Shown here one piece after another: positions 54,029 to 63,930 of a stretch of 64,000 bases of DNA. Position 1 is the stretch's first letter. Every line of letters begins with the position of its first letter. Below the pieces are notes generated by a model, which did not search any database, was not told the DNA's origin, and saw only the letters and a list, made by a program, of their open reading frames with translations. Origin of the DNA: Paenibacillus aceris (GTDB taxonomy: Bacteria > Bacillota > Bacilli > Paenibacillales > NBRC-103111); contig NZ_JAGGKV010000012.1 of the NCBI RefSeq assembly GCF_017874035.1, forward strand, positions 124,001-188,000. The letters run 5' to 3'. Position numbers and translations under genes: made by a program.

Positions 54029-55294
54029 ATGTTTGAACTAGATGCTAAGCAGTCACAATTCGATCTCGCGTCCCGCGTTCCGGTTAAAGTGCCAAAAGAG
54101 GCAGGAACGTGCGTGGAGTGGGTATCTTACTTTGATAAGCAATATGCGAATGCCAAGGTATATAATGCTTTTAGTGTCGAGGAATTGTATATGCGCGCCT
54201 GGGGACAGCTGAATCAGCTCGCAGATGAGTGGGAACCGACGATACGGGGGATTTACGATATTCAAGTAGTGTTGTATCTCATTCAGCTCTGTGATGCTTT
54301 GGCTGAGGCGAAGTCAGGTATGTATGATTTCTTCTATAATGCAGGCTATTATTTTTCCAAAATCGCGAAACACAGCCATGAACAGTTAACTTCCGTTCTT
54401 CGGGAGATCGATATGGAAAAAGCGCAAAAGAAGTACCCCGAACATTTGAAGGACCTTGCGTCTTACGTGGCTGTGCAGGCTGCTAAGGAATCAGAGGATT
54501 CCAATACCAAATGGTCTGAGACCAGTAAACTCCTGTGGTCCGGTTTGCTGAATGAGAAGAGTCTGGTAGCGGACGAGCTAGCCAGATTACGGCAGATTGC
54601 CGCCGATAGAGGGCGGGATAAGAGGACGCGTGAAGCTGCGGTCGTTGCTTTAGCGCATTTTGATATCTTGGCCGGCGAAGACGAAAATGCCTGGGATCGA
54701 GTGACGACAGGTTTTGATGAGATCAAGTCTCAGGATTGGTTCGGTTATTTGAGCACTTTTGTTAAGGAGCGGCAGTGGGGGCGGTTATTAAAGTGGCTCC
54801 GGTGGCTGAGACCCATTATCCAACAGGAAGCGCTGCATCATGCAGATGAGTATTTGGATTTTTGGAGAGAGGCGGCAGCCTATGTTGATATTGACAAAGA
54901 GCACAGAGAAGTGATGATAGGGCTGCTGCCCGCCAGTTATGGGCATTATGCCCGTTTCTTACTGGACAAAGAAGAATTTCAATCCTGGGCCGATTTGATT
55001 TTGGCGCTTCATGTATCTCCCGAATACTTGGATTCGGCTGTCTTGAAAAAGGTCGAGAGAGCTGATGTTCGCGTGCTGCTGCCCATATATCATTATGCGG
55101 TGGAGGAAAGTATTCAGTATAAAAATCGCGACGGGTATAAACAAGCTGTTAAGCTGCTTAAAAAGTTGGCTGCTGCTTATAAAAAGCTGAAACAGACACC
55201 AAGATTCGAAGCGTATTTGGTGCAGCTTATCAAGCAGTATTCGCGCTATCGCGCATTTCTCGAAGAATTACGGAAAGGGAAGCTATGGATATGA
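54029..55294 (+). CDS. All-helical protein paired with the SNF2 helicase (YwqB-like without SWIM finger)
   Basis: 421 residues, almost wholly helical, with repeats of a Trp/Leu-rich kind (LLKWLRWLRPIIQQEALHHADEYLDFWREA). B. subtilis has a SWIM zinc-finger protein YwqB beside the SNF2 protein YwqA. This gene holds the same place and resembles the helical part, but no CxC...CxH finger can be seen; there is almost no Cys in the chain. It overlaps the helicase start by ten bases, so the two are translationally coupled. GTGGAGGATC precedes ATG 54029. Confidence 0.65.
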   Translation: MFELDAKQSQFDLASRVPVKVPKEAGTCVEWVSYFDKQYANAKVYNAFSVEELYMRAWGQLNQLADEWEPTIRGIYDIQVVLYLIQLCDALAEAKSGMYDFFYNAGYYFSKIAKHSHEQLTSVLREIDMEKAQKKYPEHLKDLASYVAVQAAKESEDSNTKWSETSKLLWSGLLNEKSLVADELARLRQIAADRGRDKRTREAAVVALAHFDILAGEDENAWDRVTTGFDEIKSQDWFGYLSTFVKERQWGRLLKWLRWLRPIIQQEALHHADEYLDFWREAAAYVDIDKEHREVMIGLLPASYGHYARFLLDKEEFQSWADLILALHVSPEYLDSAVLKKVERADVRVLLPIYHYAVEESIQYKNRDGYKQAVKLLKKLAAAYKKLKQTPRFEAYLVQLIKQYSRYRAFLEELRKGKLWI

Positions 55295-58278
55295 TCAGCT
55301 TGTCACAGATACATATTCGGGTACAAATGCTCCCAACTGGGAGCTTTGCCTTCTATGGGGAGACGGAGCAAGCCAATGAGGTTCCTGCCTATGTGCTGCG
55401 GAAACTGCTATTTGCTTGGCATGAAGGGTCTTTTTATGGCACACAGCTCGAAAGCATTCGAACCGGATATGGTGAAGCTTTAGTCGTAACGCCATATATG
55501 GCAATGGATTACTTGGCTGGACCGGGCGTTTTATTGCATGGGAAATTATCGTGGGATTCAGACGTGCTGTTAATGAAAAAAGGGGCCTCTCTGTTCAGAG
55601 AGGCGCTGGCTGCCGGTTGGTACAAGCCGTCTTTTCGGCATTGGCTGCTTCAAGGCGGCATAGGGTGGAAGCCGCAGCTGCCAGGTGCAAAACTGGGAGA
55701 GCTTGAGCAGCTTTATGGCGGGCGGCTGGGTGAAGAGTTCTGGCTTGATTGGTTCAATACCGCTGCTGGGGAAAAGGTTAAAGAAGAGCCAGAGTCGGAG
55801 ATTGGCGTGGCATGGAGCCGCTTATCGGAGGGGAATACACTGCTGAAGAAAGGGCCTGTCGCCGGTGTAAGCTGGATGCAGGAGCACGACTGGCTTCTGG
55901 CGATTGGCTGGAAACAGGACGACACGCCGTACCGGATTTGCGTGCAGCTCGTGGAGCCCTATGTGGAAACCTATTTGGACGGGACGACGGCGGCCAAAGA
56001 TAACGGAGCTGACTGGCGTCTAAGATTCATCGCGCAGGATCGTAGGGATGCGAACCGATTCGTGGAATTCAGCACGACGGGGAACAGTCTGGCCGGACGA
56101 GCTCCTGCAGCGTGGCAGGATAGTATTGAGGTAAAAATTCAGGAGCAAACGGATCGGGTCCTGCGTATTTTGCCACAGTTGGAGAGTGAGTACCAGCAGG
56201 GGAAAATCGTGGAGCAGCTGTCGGATGATGAGGCTTGGGAGTTTCTAACGGAATCGAGCCTACAGCTCGTTGCCGCCGGCATCTCGGTGTTCCTGCCTTC
56301 GTGGTGGGGAGAGCTCAGTCAAGGGCGCCCTGAACTGCGTGCGAAAGTACGGAGCTCCGTGGGGACATCACGTAAGCCGATGTTTGGCATGGACCATATC
56401 GTTCAATTCGACTGGCGGGTCGCTTTGGGCGGGATGGATCTGTCCGAGGAAGAGTTTCATCAAATTGCGGAGCAGAAAAAAAGGCTGATTTATATCCGCG
56501 GCAAATGGGTCCAGCTTGATCCAGCAGACCTGGAGCAGTTGAAAGCCGTGATGCGGCACAGGGATAGAAGGAAGGGACTCTCCTTTCGGGATGTTTTGGA
56601 GATGCATTTGATGGAAGGAGAGGGAGATTCTCTAAGTATGAACCCTCAACTTTCCGAGACCTCTCAAGACGGGAAATTGGAGCGAGAGTTCAAAGTTACC
56701 ATTGAGCTTAACAGCTCACTAAGGACTTTGCTGAGGAAGCTGAATCAACGAAAATCAATACCGCTTGCCCGCATTGACGGCCTGGAGGCTGATCTGCGGC
56801 CTTATCAGGCGGAGGGGGTGTCTTGGCTCCTTTTTCTGAGAGAGATTGGGCTGGGCGGGTGTCTGGCCGATGATATGGGGCTTGGGAAGACGGTGCAGTT
56901 TATTGCTTATTTGTTGGCGCTGAAAACAATAATTCCCTCACAAAGTCCGGCACCCTCCCTGCTGATTTGTCCAACATCCGTCCTTGGCAACTGGCAAAAA
57001 GAGCTTGAGCGCTTCGCGCCGTCTCTCAAGGTTCATCTCCATTATGGAGCACAGCGCCCCAAAGGGGAGGCTTTCGAAGCTTCCGTGGCAGGCGCAGACC
57101 TCGTAATAACCTCTTACAACATCGCTCAGTTGGATGAGGACGAATTATCGAGCTTGGCTTGGAACACGCTTTGTTTGGACGAGGCACAAAATATCAAAAA
57201 TGCCTATACCAAGCAATCCCAAGCGATTCGCAGCCTGGAGGCTCTACACCGGATAGCTTTGACAGGGACACCGATGGAGAATCGCTTGACCGAGCTTTGG
57301 TCGATATTTGATTTTATCAATCCAGGGTACCTCGGGACGCTGAGGCACTTCAATCATCACTATGTGGGACCTATTGAAAAAAGCACCGACGGCTCGCCGG
57401 GATTGACTTCGCGCGTTCAGCGTTTAATCCGCCCGTTCTTGCTAAGGCGCGTCAAGAAAGATCCGGCGATTCAGCTGGATTTGCCGGAGAAGGTGGAGTC
57501 CAAAGCTTATGTGGCTTTGACTCCCGAGCAGGCAGCGCTGTACGAGAACGTCGTGCAGAGCATGATGGAGAGACTTGATAGCCTTTCCGTCATGGAGAAG
57601 AAAGGGCTCATTCTTGCTTCGCTAATGAAGCTGAAGCAGATTTGTGATCATCCTTCGTTGTTATTGAAGGATGGAGATCGTCCGGGGGAAGTTGGAGCAC
57701 CCGGAGTGGAGAGAGCGGTACGCTCAGCGAAGCTGGAGCGCCTGCTTGAAATGCTTGACGAACTGAGGAGCGATGGAGGCGGCTGCCTCATCTTCACCCA
57801 GTTCGTCGAGATGGGCCACCTCCTGCAGCGCGTTATCGCGCAGGAGCGGGGGGAGCCCGTGCAGTTTTTGCACGGGGGAGTAGCCAAGGCGAAGCGCGAT
57901 GAGAAGATCGCGCGCTTCCAGGACGAGGCGCTCCCGGAGGGGGAGCGCTGTAGAATCTTCATCCTCTCGCTGAAGGCAGGAGGAACCGGTTTAAACCTCA
58001 CCGCGGCGAACCATGTTTTCCACTATGACCGCTGGTGGAACCCCGCCGTGGAAAACCAGGCCACGGACCGTGCCTTTCGCATCGGCCAGACCCGCGATGT
58101 GCAGGTGCACAAGTTCATCACATTGGGCACGCTCGAAGAGCGTATCGATGAGATGATCGAACGCAAAAAAGGCCTCAGCGATCAAATCGTCGGTACCGGT
58201 GAGAGCTGGGTCACAGAGATGTCGACGAGTGAGCTGCGGGAGCTGTTCTCACTTCGGCGGGAGTGGGTGGAGAAGTAA
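55285..58278 (+). CDS. SNF2-family DNA-dependent ATPase/helicase (YwqA-like)
   Basis: 997 residues. The N-terminal 480 residues are the bacterial SNF2-associated region (SEEEFHQIAEQKKRLIYIRGKWVQLDP). Helicase motifs follow in order: DDMGLGKTVQFIAYL (I), LICPTSVLGNW (Ia), LDEAQNIKN (II, DEAQ), LTGTPMENRLTELWSIFDF (III), LRRVKKDP, FTQFVEMGHLL (IV), LSLKAGGTGLNLTAAN (V) and DRAFRIGQTRDVQV (VI). Rad54-like translocases remodel protein-DNA complexes; the bacterial role is not settled. AAAGGGAAGC precedes ATG 55285. It ends in a perfect terminator shared with the next gene. Confidence 0.93.
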   Translation: MDMISLSQIHIRVQMLPTGSFAFYGETEQANEVPAYVLRKLLFAWHEGSFYGTQLESIRTGYGEALVVTPYMAMDYLAGPGVLLHGKLSWDSDVLLMKKGASLFREALAAGWYKPSFRHWLLQGGIGWKPQLPGAKLGELEQLYGGRLGEEFWLDWFNTAAGEKVKEEPESEIGVAWSRLSEGNTLLKKGPVAGVSWMQEHDWLLAIGWKQDDTPYRICVQLVEPYVETYLDGTTAAKDNGADWRLRFIAQDRRDANRFVEFSTTGNSLAGRAPAAWQDSIEVKIQEQTDRVLRILPQLESEYQQGKIVEQLSDDEAWEFLTESSLQLVAAGISVFLPSWWGELSQGRPELRAKVRSSVGTSRKPMFGMDHIVQFDWRVALGGMDLSEEEFHQIAEQKKRLIYIRGKWVQLDPADLEQLKAVMRHRDRRKGLSFRDVLEMHLMEGEGDSLSMNPQLSETSQDGKLEREFKVTIELNSSLRTLLRKLNQRKSIPLARIDGLEADLRPYQAEGVSWLLFLREIGLGGCLADDMGLGKTVQFIAYLLALKTIIPSQSPAPSLLICPTSVLGNWQKELERFAPSLKVHLHYGAQRPKGEAFEASVAGADLVITSYNIAQLDEDELSSLAWNTLCLDEAQNIKNAYTKQSQAIRSLEALHRIALTGTPMENRLTELWSIFDFINPGYLGTLRHFNHHYVGPIEKSTDGSPGLTSRVQRLIRPFLLRRVKKDPAIQLDLPEKVESKAYVALTPEQAALYENVVQSMMERLDSLSVMEKKGLILASLMKLKQICDHPSLLLKDGDRPGEVGAPGVERAVRSAKLERLLEMLDELRSDGGGCLIFTQFVEMGHLLQRVIAQERGEPVQFLHGGVAKAKRDEKIARFQDEALPEGERCRIFILSLKAGGTGLNLTAANHVFHYDRWWNPAVENQATDRAFRIGQTRDVQVHKFITLGTLEERIDEMIERKKGLSDQIVGTGESWVTEMSTSELRELFSLRREWVEK

Positions 58279-58320
58279 TAACAAAGAAGCGCCGCATCAT
58301 CGCGGCGCTTCTTTGTTATT
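58277..58320. terminator. Perfect bidirectional terminator containing both stop codons
   Basis: AATAACAAAGAAGCGCCGC / GCGGCGCTTCTTTGTTATT, 19 base pairs, loop ATCATC. The TAA of the helicase and the stop of the converging gene both touch the stem. Confidence 0.9.
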
Positions 58321-60832
58321 TTGGAAAGTTTGAAGCAACAATGGCATCGATGTTTTGCTTTTCAGCAGGATCTTTAGCGATCAGCTTATCCAGCAAAGCC
58401 TGATCTTTCGAACCTTGCTTTTGAAGAGCGGCCAAATACCATCTAATCAGAACACGATTCGTTTGATCATCTAGGTTATCATTTATATGCGGTTGGATCG
58501 TTGCGGCAGCACCAGCGTAATCTCCACGCATATAGTTGATCTGCCCAACGTTCAAAGCCATATTTGGAGTAACCGCAAATTCGCGGCCCTGTGCCTGTTC
58601 TTTAGGCAGGTTTTTCAGAGAATCAACACGAGCAAGAACTTCTTTGTACGTTGCAAGAGCATCATCAAGTCTTTTATTGAATTCCTGTGTATTATTTTTT
58701 TCATTTGCTTGATTTGCAAGATCAATGTTCAGAGCGATACTTTTTTCATACATCTCCGTGTACCACGGGTAGTTAGGAATTTGGGATTGGGACCAAGCCA
58801 GCGCTTCCTCGCGCTTTCCTTTGAGCAGAAGCATATTGAGCTGCTGTAACGCTACAATGCGGTTATGCGGCTCTTTCTTCAATAGCTGATTTAGAAGATC
58901 TTGTGCTTGATTGAAGAAAGGTTCTGCTTTCGCGGGATCTTCCTTTTGCATTTGATTATAAACCTGAAGCAGAATACCGATTCTGCTGACTTGACCTGTT
59001 AATAAATAATCAGGATGAGCTGGATGCAAGGAAATCGCTTTGTCCAATGGAGCAACAATTTGATTGTAATCCTGAGACTTTTTAACGACCTCAATTGTTT
59101 CTTTATATGATCCATTCGCCGAAACGAGCTGAGCAGAGATATAGAACATCACAATCGACAAAACTGCCAGCAGTGCCGGGAACATTTTGTGAATTGCAGC
59201 AGAATCAGATTTAAAACGCAGCGGAGCTGACGAAACGTTACTGAGCAGTCCGCCAAGAGCAAGGAACAGAATAGCGCCCAGGTAGACATAACTCAAATCG
59301 AAGTCAATCATACTGTGGACCAAGAGAGAAATCGCTACAATGAAAAATAAGAAGTGCAGATCTCGTTTCTCTTGTGAACTTTTGATGTAACTTCGAATAT
59401 AGAAGGCAAAAACCGCGAGAACGAATCCAACGAATACAAGAAAACCTAGCGCTCCGACCTCAACCAAATACTGCAGTGCGAAGTTGTGAGCCTGACGGCT
59501 TGTATAAGGATTGTTTTGATACTTTTCATATAAAGCAGCCCACGCGCCGCCACCGGCACCAATAACCGGATAATCAGACCACAGTTTCACGGCATCCTTA
59601 TAAAAAGTACCGCGCTCTAGAACACTGTGCTGCTGGAAGTTAATATTTTCGATCCGTGTTTTCACGTTGTCTGGAAGAATGTTTTTAAAGCCTGTGTCAC
59701 TTAGGATTAGGATAGCTCCTAGTACACCAACGATAATCGCAGCAATAGGAAGAATGAAAGTTGCATATTTTTTAGCATCGAAACGAGCTGTAACACGCTC
59801 AAGCCACGGAGCTACAAAGAGTTGAATAACGATTGCTAGCACAGTGAAAACTACGGAAGCAAGCAACAGAATTGACCAACCATGCCATGATTCTGAAGCA
59901 CTAGGTTGTTTTTGCAAGCCAATACCGATATCTGTCACCTTTTGAAGAATAAGTAAAGATGTTATAAATGCTAGCCCGAACTGAATGAGAGCAAGAATTT
60001 GCCGGCTGATCGATAAGAAGAACAAAATAATTAGCAAAATAACAGGAATAACGACAATCGCACCGCGGGAAAGTGTGAGCCAGAAAGATACAATCATTGG
60101 CACCATCATGAGTGCGTGCGGCAGAACGGAATACCATTTGTGAGTTTTTATAATAAAAAATAAAGATCCAAAAAATAACATAATCAAGTAAGCCGCATAT
60201 GTGTTAGCATATTGGAAGACGGATGTAAGCCTAAGACCATAAGATTCTGACATGACGACATCTCTATATACTAGTGGGTTGTTCTGATCCATAAGAGCAA
60301 ACCATCCAAATAAATGGCCAGCAAAATTCCCATTACCGAACAAATAAAGAAGTCCAAAAATAACAATAACATAACCGGAAATCATTAAAATTCCAGCAAC
60401 AATTAATGTGCCTAGTTTGTTTTTCGTCAAGAAAACACCTAGTATAAAGAATGTTGCATATAGTATTTGAATGTAAATCATGTTCGTTGCTAAATAATGC
60501 GAGGCTGCATGCGATAGTGAAATGACGTATGTCAGTGGCATCAACATGACCATAATGGTAAGCAAATCTTTACGCTCTTTGAGTTTATAAATAAAAAATC
60601 CTAAGATAGCAAGTAACAGTAAGATGATGGAAGACCATGCCGATGCCGAGTAAATCGAACGCTCGAAATCATAAGTACCTCCATTAAACAACGCCCGCTG
60701 AAAAGGCGCCCAGATAAGAAAAAAGCCAGCTAAAGTGGTCAAAATCCAAAAGATTACCGATGTCTTGTCTGTAGTTATCGTTCCGTTTGTTTTCGCTCGC
60801 GCAGACGCGTATGTATTCTTGCTTGCACTCAT
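58316..60832 (-). CDS. O-antigen-ligase/polymerase-like membrane protein with C-terminal TPR part
   Basis: 838 residues. About twelve hydrophobic helices occupy residues 25-560. The Wzy_C loop is recognised by LWSDYPVIGAGGGAWAALYEKYQNNPYTSRQAHNFALQYLVEVGALGFLVFVGF, which holds the conserved Arg and His of O-antigen ligases and polymerases. The C-terminal 270 residues (LLKGKREEALAWSQSQIPNYP, MRGDYAGAAATIQPHI) are TPR-like helices, probably outside the membrane. It is a likely polysaccharide ligase or polymerase for the surface glycan made by the neighbouring divergent glycosyltransferase genes. Confidence 0.85.
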   Translation of the reverse strand: MSASKNTYASARAKTNGTITTDKTSVIFWILTTLAGFFLIWAPFQRALFNGGTYDFERSIYSASAWSSIILLLLAILGFFIYKLKERKDLLTIMVMLMPLTYVISLSHAASHYLATNMIYIQILYATFFILGVFLTKNKLGTLIVAGILMISGYVIVIFGLLYLFGNGNFAGHLFGWFALMDQNNPLVYRDVVMSESYGLRLTSVFQYANTYAAYLIMLFFGSLFFIIKTHKWYSVLPHALMMVPMIVSFWLTLSRGAIVVIPVILLIILFFLSISRQILALIQFGLAFITSLLILQKVTDIGIGLQKQPSASESWHGWSILLLASVVFTVLAIVIQLFVAPWLERVTARFDAKKYATFILPIAAIIVGVLGAILILSDTGFKNILPDNVKTRIENINFQQHSVLERGTFYKDAVKLWSDYPVIGAGGGAWAALYEKYQNNPYTSRQAHNFALQYLVEVGALGFLVFVGFVLAVFAFYIRSYIKSSQEKRDLHFLFFIVAISLLVHSMIDFDLSYVYLGAILFLALGGLLSNVSSAPLRFKSDSAAIHKMFPALLAVLSIVMFYISAQLVSANGSYKETIEVVKKSQDYNQIVAPLDKAISLHPAHPDYLLTGQVSRIGILLQVYNQMQKEDPAKAEPFFNQAQDLLNQLLKKEPHNRIVALQQLNMLLLKGKREEALAWSQSQIPNYPWYTEMYEKSIALNIDLANQANEKNNTQEFNKRLDDALATYKEVLARVDSLKNLPKEQAQGREFAVTPNMALNVGQINYMRGDYAGAAATIQPHINDNLDDQTNRVLIRWYLAALQKQGSKDQALLDKLIAKDPAEKQNIDAIVASNFPK

Positions 60833-60994
60833 GACAATTTGTCTCCTTCTTTGCTATCGTTCGAGTTTATTTTAGCATACTGGAAGAGGGTTTCCAAATA
60901 ATTAATCATAATATGTAGTATTAATGATTGTGTTTTTGCTATACTCGTATTAATGGATGTTCTGGGAGTATTATTGGTATAGGGGAAAAGTAAA

Positions 60995-61816
60995 GTGACG
61001 ATGGTTTCAGTTATTATGAGTGTGTTTAATACGAATGATGAAACACTACTTCAACATTCTATTCAATCTATTATATCCCAAACTTTTTCTAATTTTGAAT
61101 TTATTATTTGCGATGATGGTTCTACTGATGGTACCTATGAAATTCTAGAAACTATTAGCAAGGGCGACAGCAGGATCAAGCTTATTAAAAATGAAACAAA
61201 CCTGAGGGCAGCCACGGCTCGAAACCGTTGTATATCTCTAAGCAAAGGGAAGTACATAGCGGTTATGGACGCAGATGATTATTCAGCTGTAAATAGACTT
61301 CAGATCCAGGTGGATTTTCTAGAGAATAATAAGGAAATTGACTTTGTCGGAAGTGGTGCCGATTTATACAATGAGAATGGCATATGGGGTCACCGTAAAT
61401 ATAATAGTACCCCTGAAAATAAAGATTTTCTATTTGTATTACCCTTTATCCACGCTTCGGTCATGTTTCGTAAAAAAGCTCTGAAGGCAGTCGGCGGATA
61501 TCGTGTAGCAAAGGAAACGATTCGAACTGAAGATTACGATTTATTTATGCGCCTATATGCTAATGGTTATAAGGGAGTGAATCTTGAAGACACGCTATAC
61601 TTTATAAATGAGGACCAGTCTCTGTACAAACGAAGAAAATATTATCACAAATTTAATGAGGCTGTGGTCAGATATAAAGGTTTTCGCGCACTTGGATTGA
61701 TGCCAGGAGGCTTTTTATATGTAATTAAGCCACTTATTGTCGGTTTGATTCCGCTGTCAATACTAAATTTGCTGAAAGATAAGTACTATAGACATAAGAA
61801 GTTGGTGGATAAATGA
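60995..61816 (+). CDS. Family 2 glycosyltransferase (first)
   Basis: 273 residues. GT-A fold: VSVIMSVFNTNDETLLQHSIQSIISQTFSNFEFIICDDGSTDGT, then the metal-binding AVMDADDYS and the acceptor-side RTEDYDLFMRLYANGYKGVN. GTG 60995 follows GGGGAAAAG; ATG 61001 is another in-frame choice. Its stop overlaps the start of the next gene (ATGA). The gene starts an AT-rich polysaccharide block that runs to the window end. Donor sugar not predictable. Confidence 0.9.
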   Translation: MTMVSVIMSVFNTNDETLLQHSIQSIISQTFSNFEFIICDDGSTDGTYEILETISKGDSRIKLIKNETNLRAATARNRCISLSKGKYIAVMDADDYSAVNRLQIQVDFLENNKEIDFVGSGADLYNENGIWGHRKYNSTPENKDFLFVLPFIHASVMFRKKALKAVGGYRVAKETIRTEDYDLFMRLYANGYKGVNLEDTLYFINEDQSLYKRRKYYHKFNEAVVRYKGFRALGLMPGGFLYVIKPLIVGLIPLSILNLLKDKYYRHKKLVDK

Positions 61817-62820
61817 TTTCCCCAAAAGTATCGATTGTTATTCCCGTTTACAATGGATCAAACTTTTTGAAAGAGGCTATTGACAGCGCGTTGGCACAGA
61901 CTTACTCCAACATTGAGATTATTGTTGTAAACGATGGCTCAACTGATAATGGCTCAACCGATACTATTGCCAGGTCTTATGGAGATAGGATTCGTTATTT
62001 CTCAAAGTCTAATGGAGGCGTGTCAACAGCTTTAAATCTGGGGATCGAGAAGATGACAGGTGATTATTTTTCTTGGTTAAGTCATGATGACGTGTATAAG
62101 CCTGAAAAGGTGGCTAAACAAGTTGAATTTCTACAAAGCCTCGAAGGTGGAGACAGCATGAAAACCATAGTTTATAGTGGGTATGAATTGATTAATGATA
62201 AATCCAGAACAATTGATATTGTAGATTTCTCTAAGCTTTATGAAATTTATCAATTATCTACCCCTCTTTTTCCCATTTTTAGAGGTCTTGCAAATGGATG
62301 TACAATGCTCATTCCAAAAAGCCATTTTGATCGGGTTGGCTTGTTCGATGATCAGTTAAAGACAACTCAAGATTATGAGTTGTGGTTTAGAATGTTTCGA
62401 GGAGGTAGTGTTAAGTTCAGCCCTGGGACTTATCTAAAATCGCGTGTTCATCCTAATCAGACAGGTAGGACAAATAAAGAACATATTGTTGAATGTGAAA
62501 AATTATGGATTGCGATGTTAAATGAAGTAAGCGATGAAGAAATGTGTGAAATGGAGGGGACCCCTTATCATTTTTACATAAGAACGGCAGAATTTCTTGA
62601 AAAACATTCTACTTACTGGGCAGCCGTAGAACATTCAAGGAAGCTCGCTGAAAATGAGATTAATATAAATAGTGGTAAAATACCGATTGAAAAAATGCGA
62701 TCCACGGTGCCAACATCAATGTCAACGGGTGGAATATACTATAAGTTTCTTAGGGTTTTACATCACGTAAGAAGCGACGGTTATTTAGTCACTACAAAAA
62801 AAATATTAAAGAAGTTTTAA
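61813..62820 (+). CDS. Family 2 glycosyltransferase (second)
   Basis: 335 residues. VSIVIPVYNGSNFLKEAIDSALAQTYSNIEIIVVNDGSTDNGST, then a DDV-type metal site in SWLSHDDVYKPEK and TTQDYELWFRMFRGGSVKF. SHDD in place of the usual D-x-D is common in this branch. A short repeat in the loop (DGSTDNGSTD) is unusual. It overlaps the upstream gene by four bases, so the pair is co-translated. It ends in about 70 bp with no terminator before the next gene. Confidence 0.9.
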   Translation: MISPKVSIVIPVYNGSNFLKEAIDSALAQTYSNIEIIVVNDGSTDNGSTDTIARSYGDRIRYFSKSNGGVSTALNLGIEKMTGDYFSWLSHDDVYKPEKVAKQVEFLQSLEGGDSMKTIVYSGYELINDKSRTIDIVDFSKLYEIYQLSTPLFPIFRGLANGCTMLIPKSHFDRVGLFDDQLKTTQDYELWFRMFRGGSVKFSPGTYLKSRVHPNQTGRTNKEHIVECEKLWIAMLNEVSDEEMCEMEGTPYHFYIRTAEFLEKHSTYWAAVEHSRKLAENEININSGKIPIEKMRSTVPTSMSTGGIYYKFLRVLHHVRSDGYLVTTKKILKKF

Positions 62821-62897
62821 TAGATACAGAAAATGAGAATGCAAAAGCAAAGTATAAGTTTAGATGAAAATGATTTCAGAACTTAGGAGTGAGAAAA

Positions 62898-63929
62898 TTG
62901 TTTAAAGATAAAACATTACTTATTACTGGTGGTACAGGTTCTTTCGGCAATGCTGTCCTTCGGCGTTTCTTAAACAGTGATATAAAAGAAATTCGTATAT
63001 TTTCCCGTGATGAGAAAAAACAGGATGATCTTCGAAATGAATATAAAAATCCAAAGATCAAATTTTATGTTGGAGATGTTCGAGAATATTCTAGTGTAGC
63101 AGCAGCAATGGGAGGTGTTGACTACGTTTTTCACGCGGCGGCCCTAAAGCAAGTACCTTCCTGTGAGTTTTTTCCCTTGGAGGCTGTTCGCACTAACGTG
63201 CTAGGTACCGAAAATGTTTTAAATGCAGCAATAGCTAATCAAGTGAAAAAAGTAATATGCCTTTCTACCGATAAAGCAGTTTATCCAATAAACGCTATGG
63301 GAATGTCAAAAGCTATGATGGAGAAGCTAGCTGTTTCTAAGGCCAGAATGGGATCAAATCACAATACGATTATCTCCGTCACGCGATACGGCAATGTAAT
63401 GGCATCTCGAGGGTCTGTTATTCCATTATTCACCAAACAACTTAAAACAGGCCAGTCTTTAACAATTACAGACCCTAATATGACTAGATTTATGATGTCC
63501 TTAGATGATGCTATAGATTTGGTTTTGTTTGCCTTTGAACATGCAAAGGGCGGGGAACTTTTTATACAGAAAGCCCCAGCCGCAACTATCGAGGTATTGG
63601 CAGAGGCCATGCGTGAAGTATTCGATATAAACGCGGACATTACTTGTATTGGAACTCGTCATGGTGAGAAATTATACGAGACACTCCTTACACGTGAAGA
63701 AAATGTAAAGGCTTCTGATTTAGGTCGATATTATATGGTTCCAATGGATGATCGCGACTTAAACTATGGAAAATTTTTCGTGGATGGGGAAAAAATAATT
63801 ACAGAAGCAGAGGACTATAACTCTCACAATACCGATAGGTTGAATAAGGATCAAATGGTCGACATGCTTAAGAAACTTGATTATATACAGAATGAAATGA
63901 AAACTAAGGCATATGGTGAGGGCTATTAA
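62898..63929 (+). CDS. UDP-GlcNAc 4,6-dehydratase/epimerase, CapE/FnlA type
   Basis: 343 residues, extended SDR fold. LLITGGTGSFGNAVLRRFL is the NAD(P) loop and FHAAALKQVPSCEFFPLEAVRTNVLGTENVL is the family signature. LSTDKAVYPINAMGMSKAMMEKL replaces the usual Tyr-x3-Lys with Met-x3-Lys, as in CapE. Known product: UDP-4-keto-6-deoxy sugars for N-acetylfucosamine or quinovosamine. The start is TTG 62898, since AGGAG 62885-62889 is eight bases before it; GTG 62889 overlaps the ribosome site. It is followed after one base by a 2-epimerase start, as in capE-capG or fnlA-fnlC clusters. Confidence 0.88.
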   Translation: MFKDKTLLITGGTGSFGNAVLRRFLNSDIKEIRIFSRDEKKQDDLRNEYKNPKIKFYVGDVREYSSVAAAMGGVDYVFHAAALKQVPSCEFFPLEAVRTNVLGTENVLNAAIANQVKKVICLSTDKAVYPINAMGMSKAMMEKLAVSKARMGSNHNTIISVTRYGNVMASRGSVIPLFTKQLKTGQSLTITDPNMTRFMMSLDDAIDLVLFAFEHAKGGELFIQKAPAATIEVLAEAMREVFDINADITCIGTRHGEKLYETLLTREENVKASDLGRYYMVPMDDRDLNYGKFFVDGEKIITEAEDYNSHNTDRLNKDQMVDMLKKLDYIQNEMKTKAYGEGY

Positions 63930-63930
63930 T

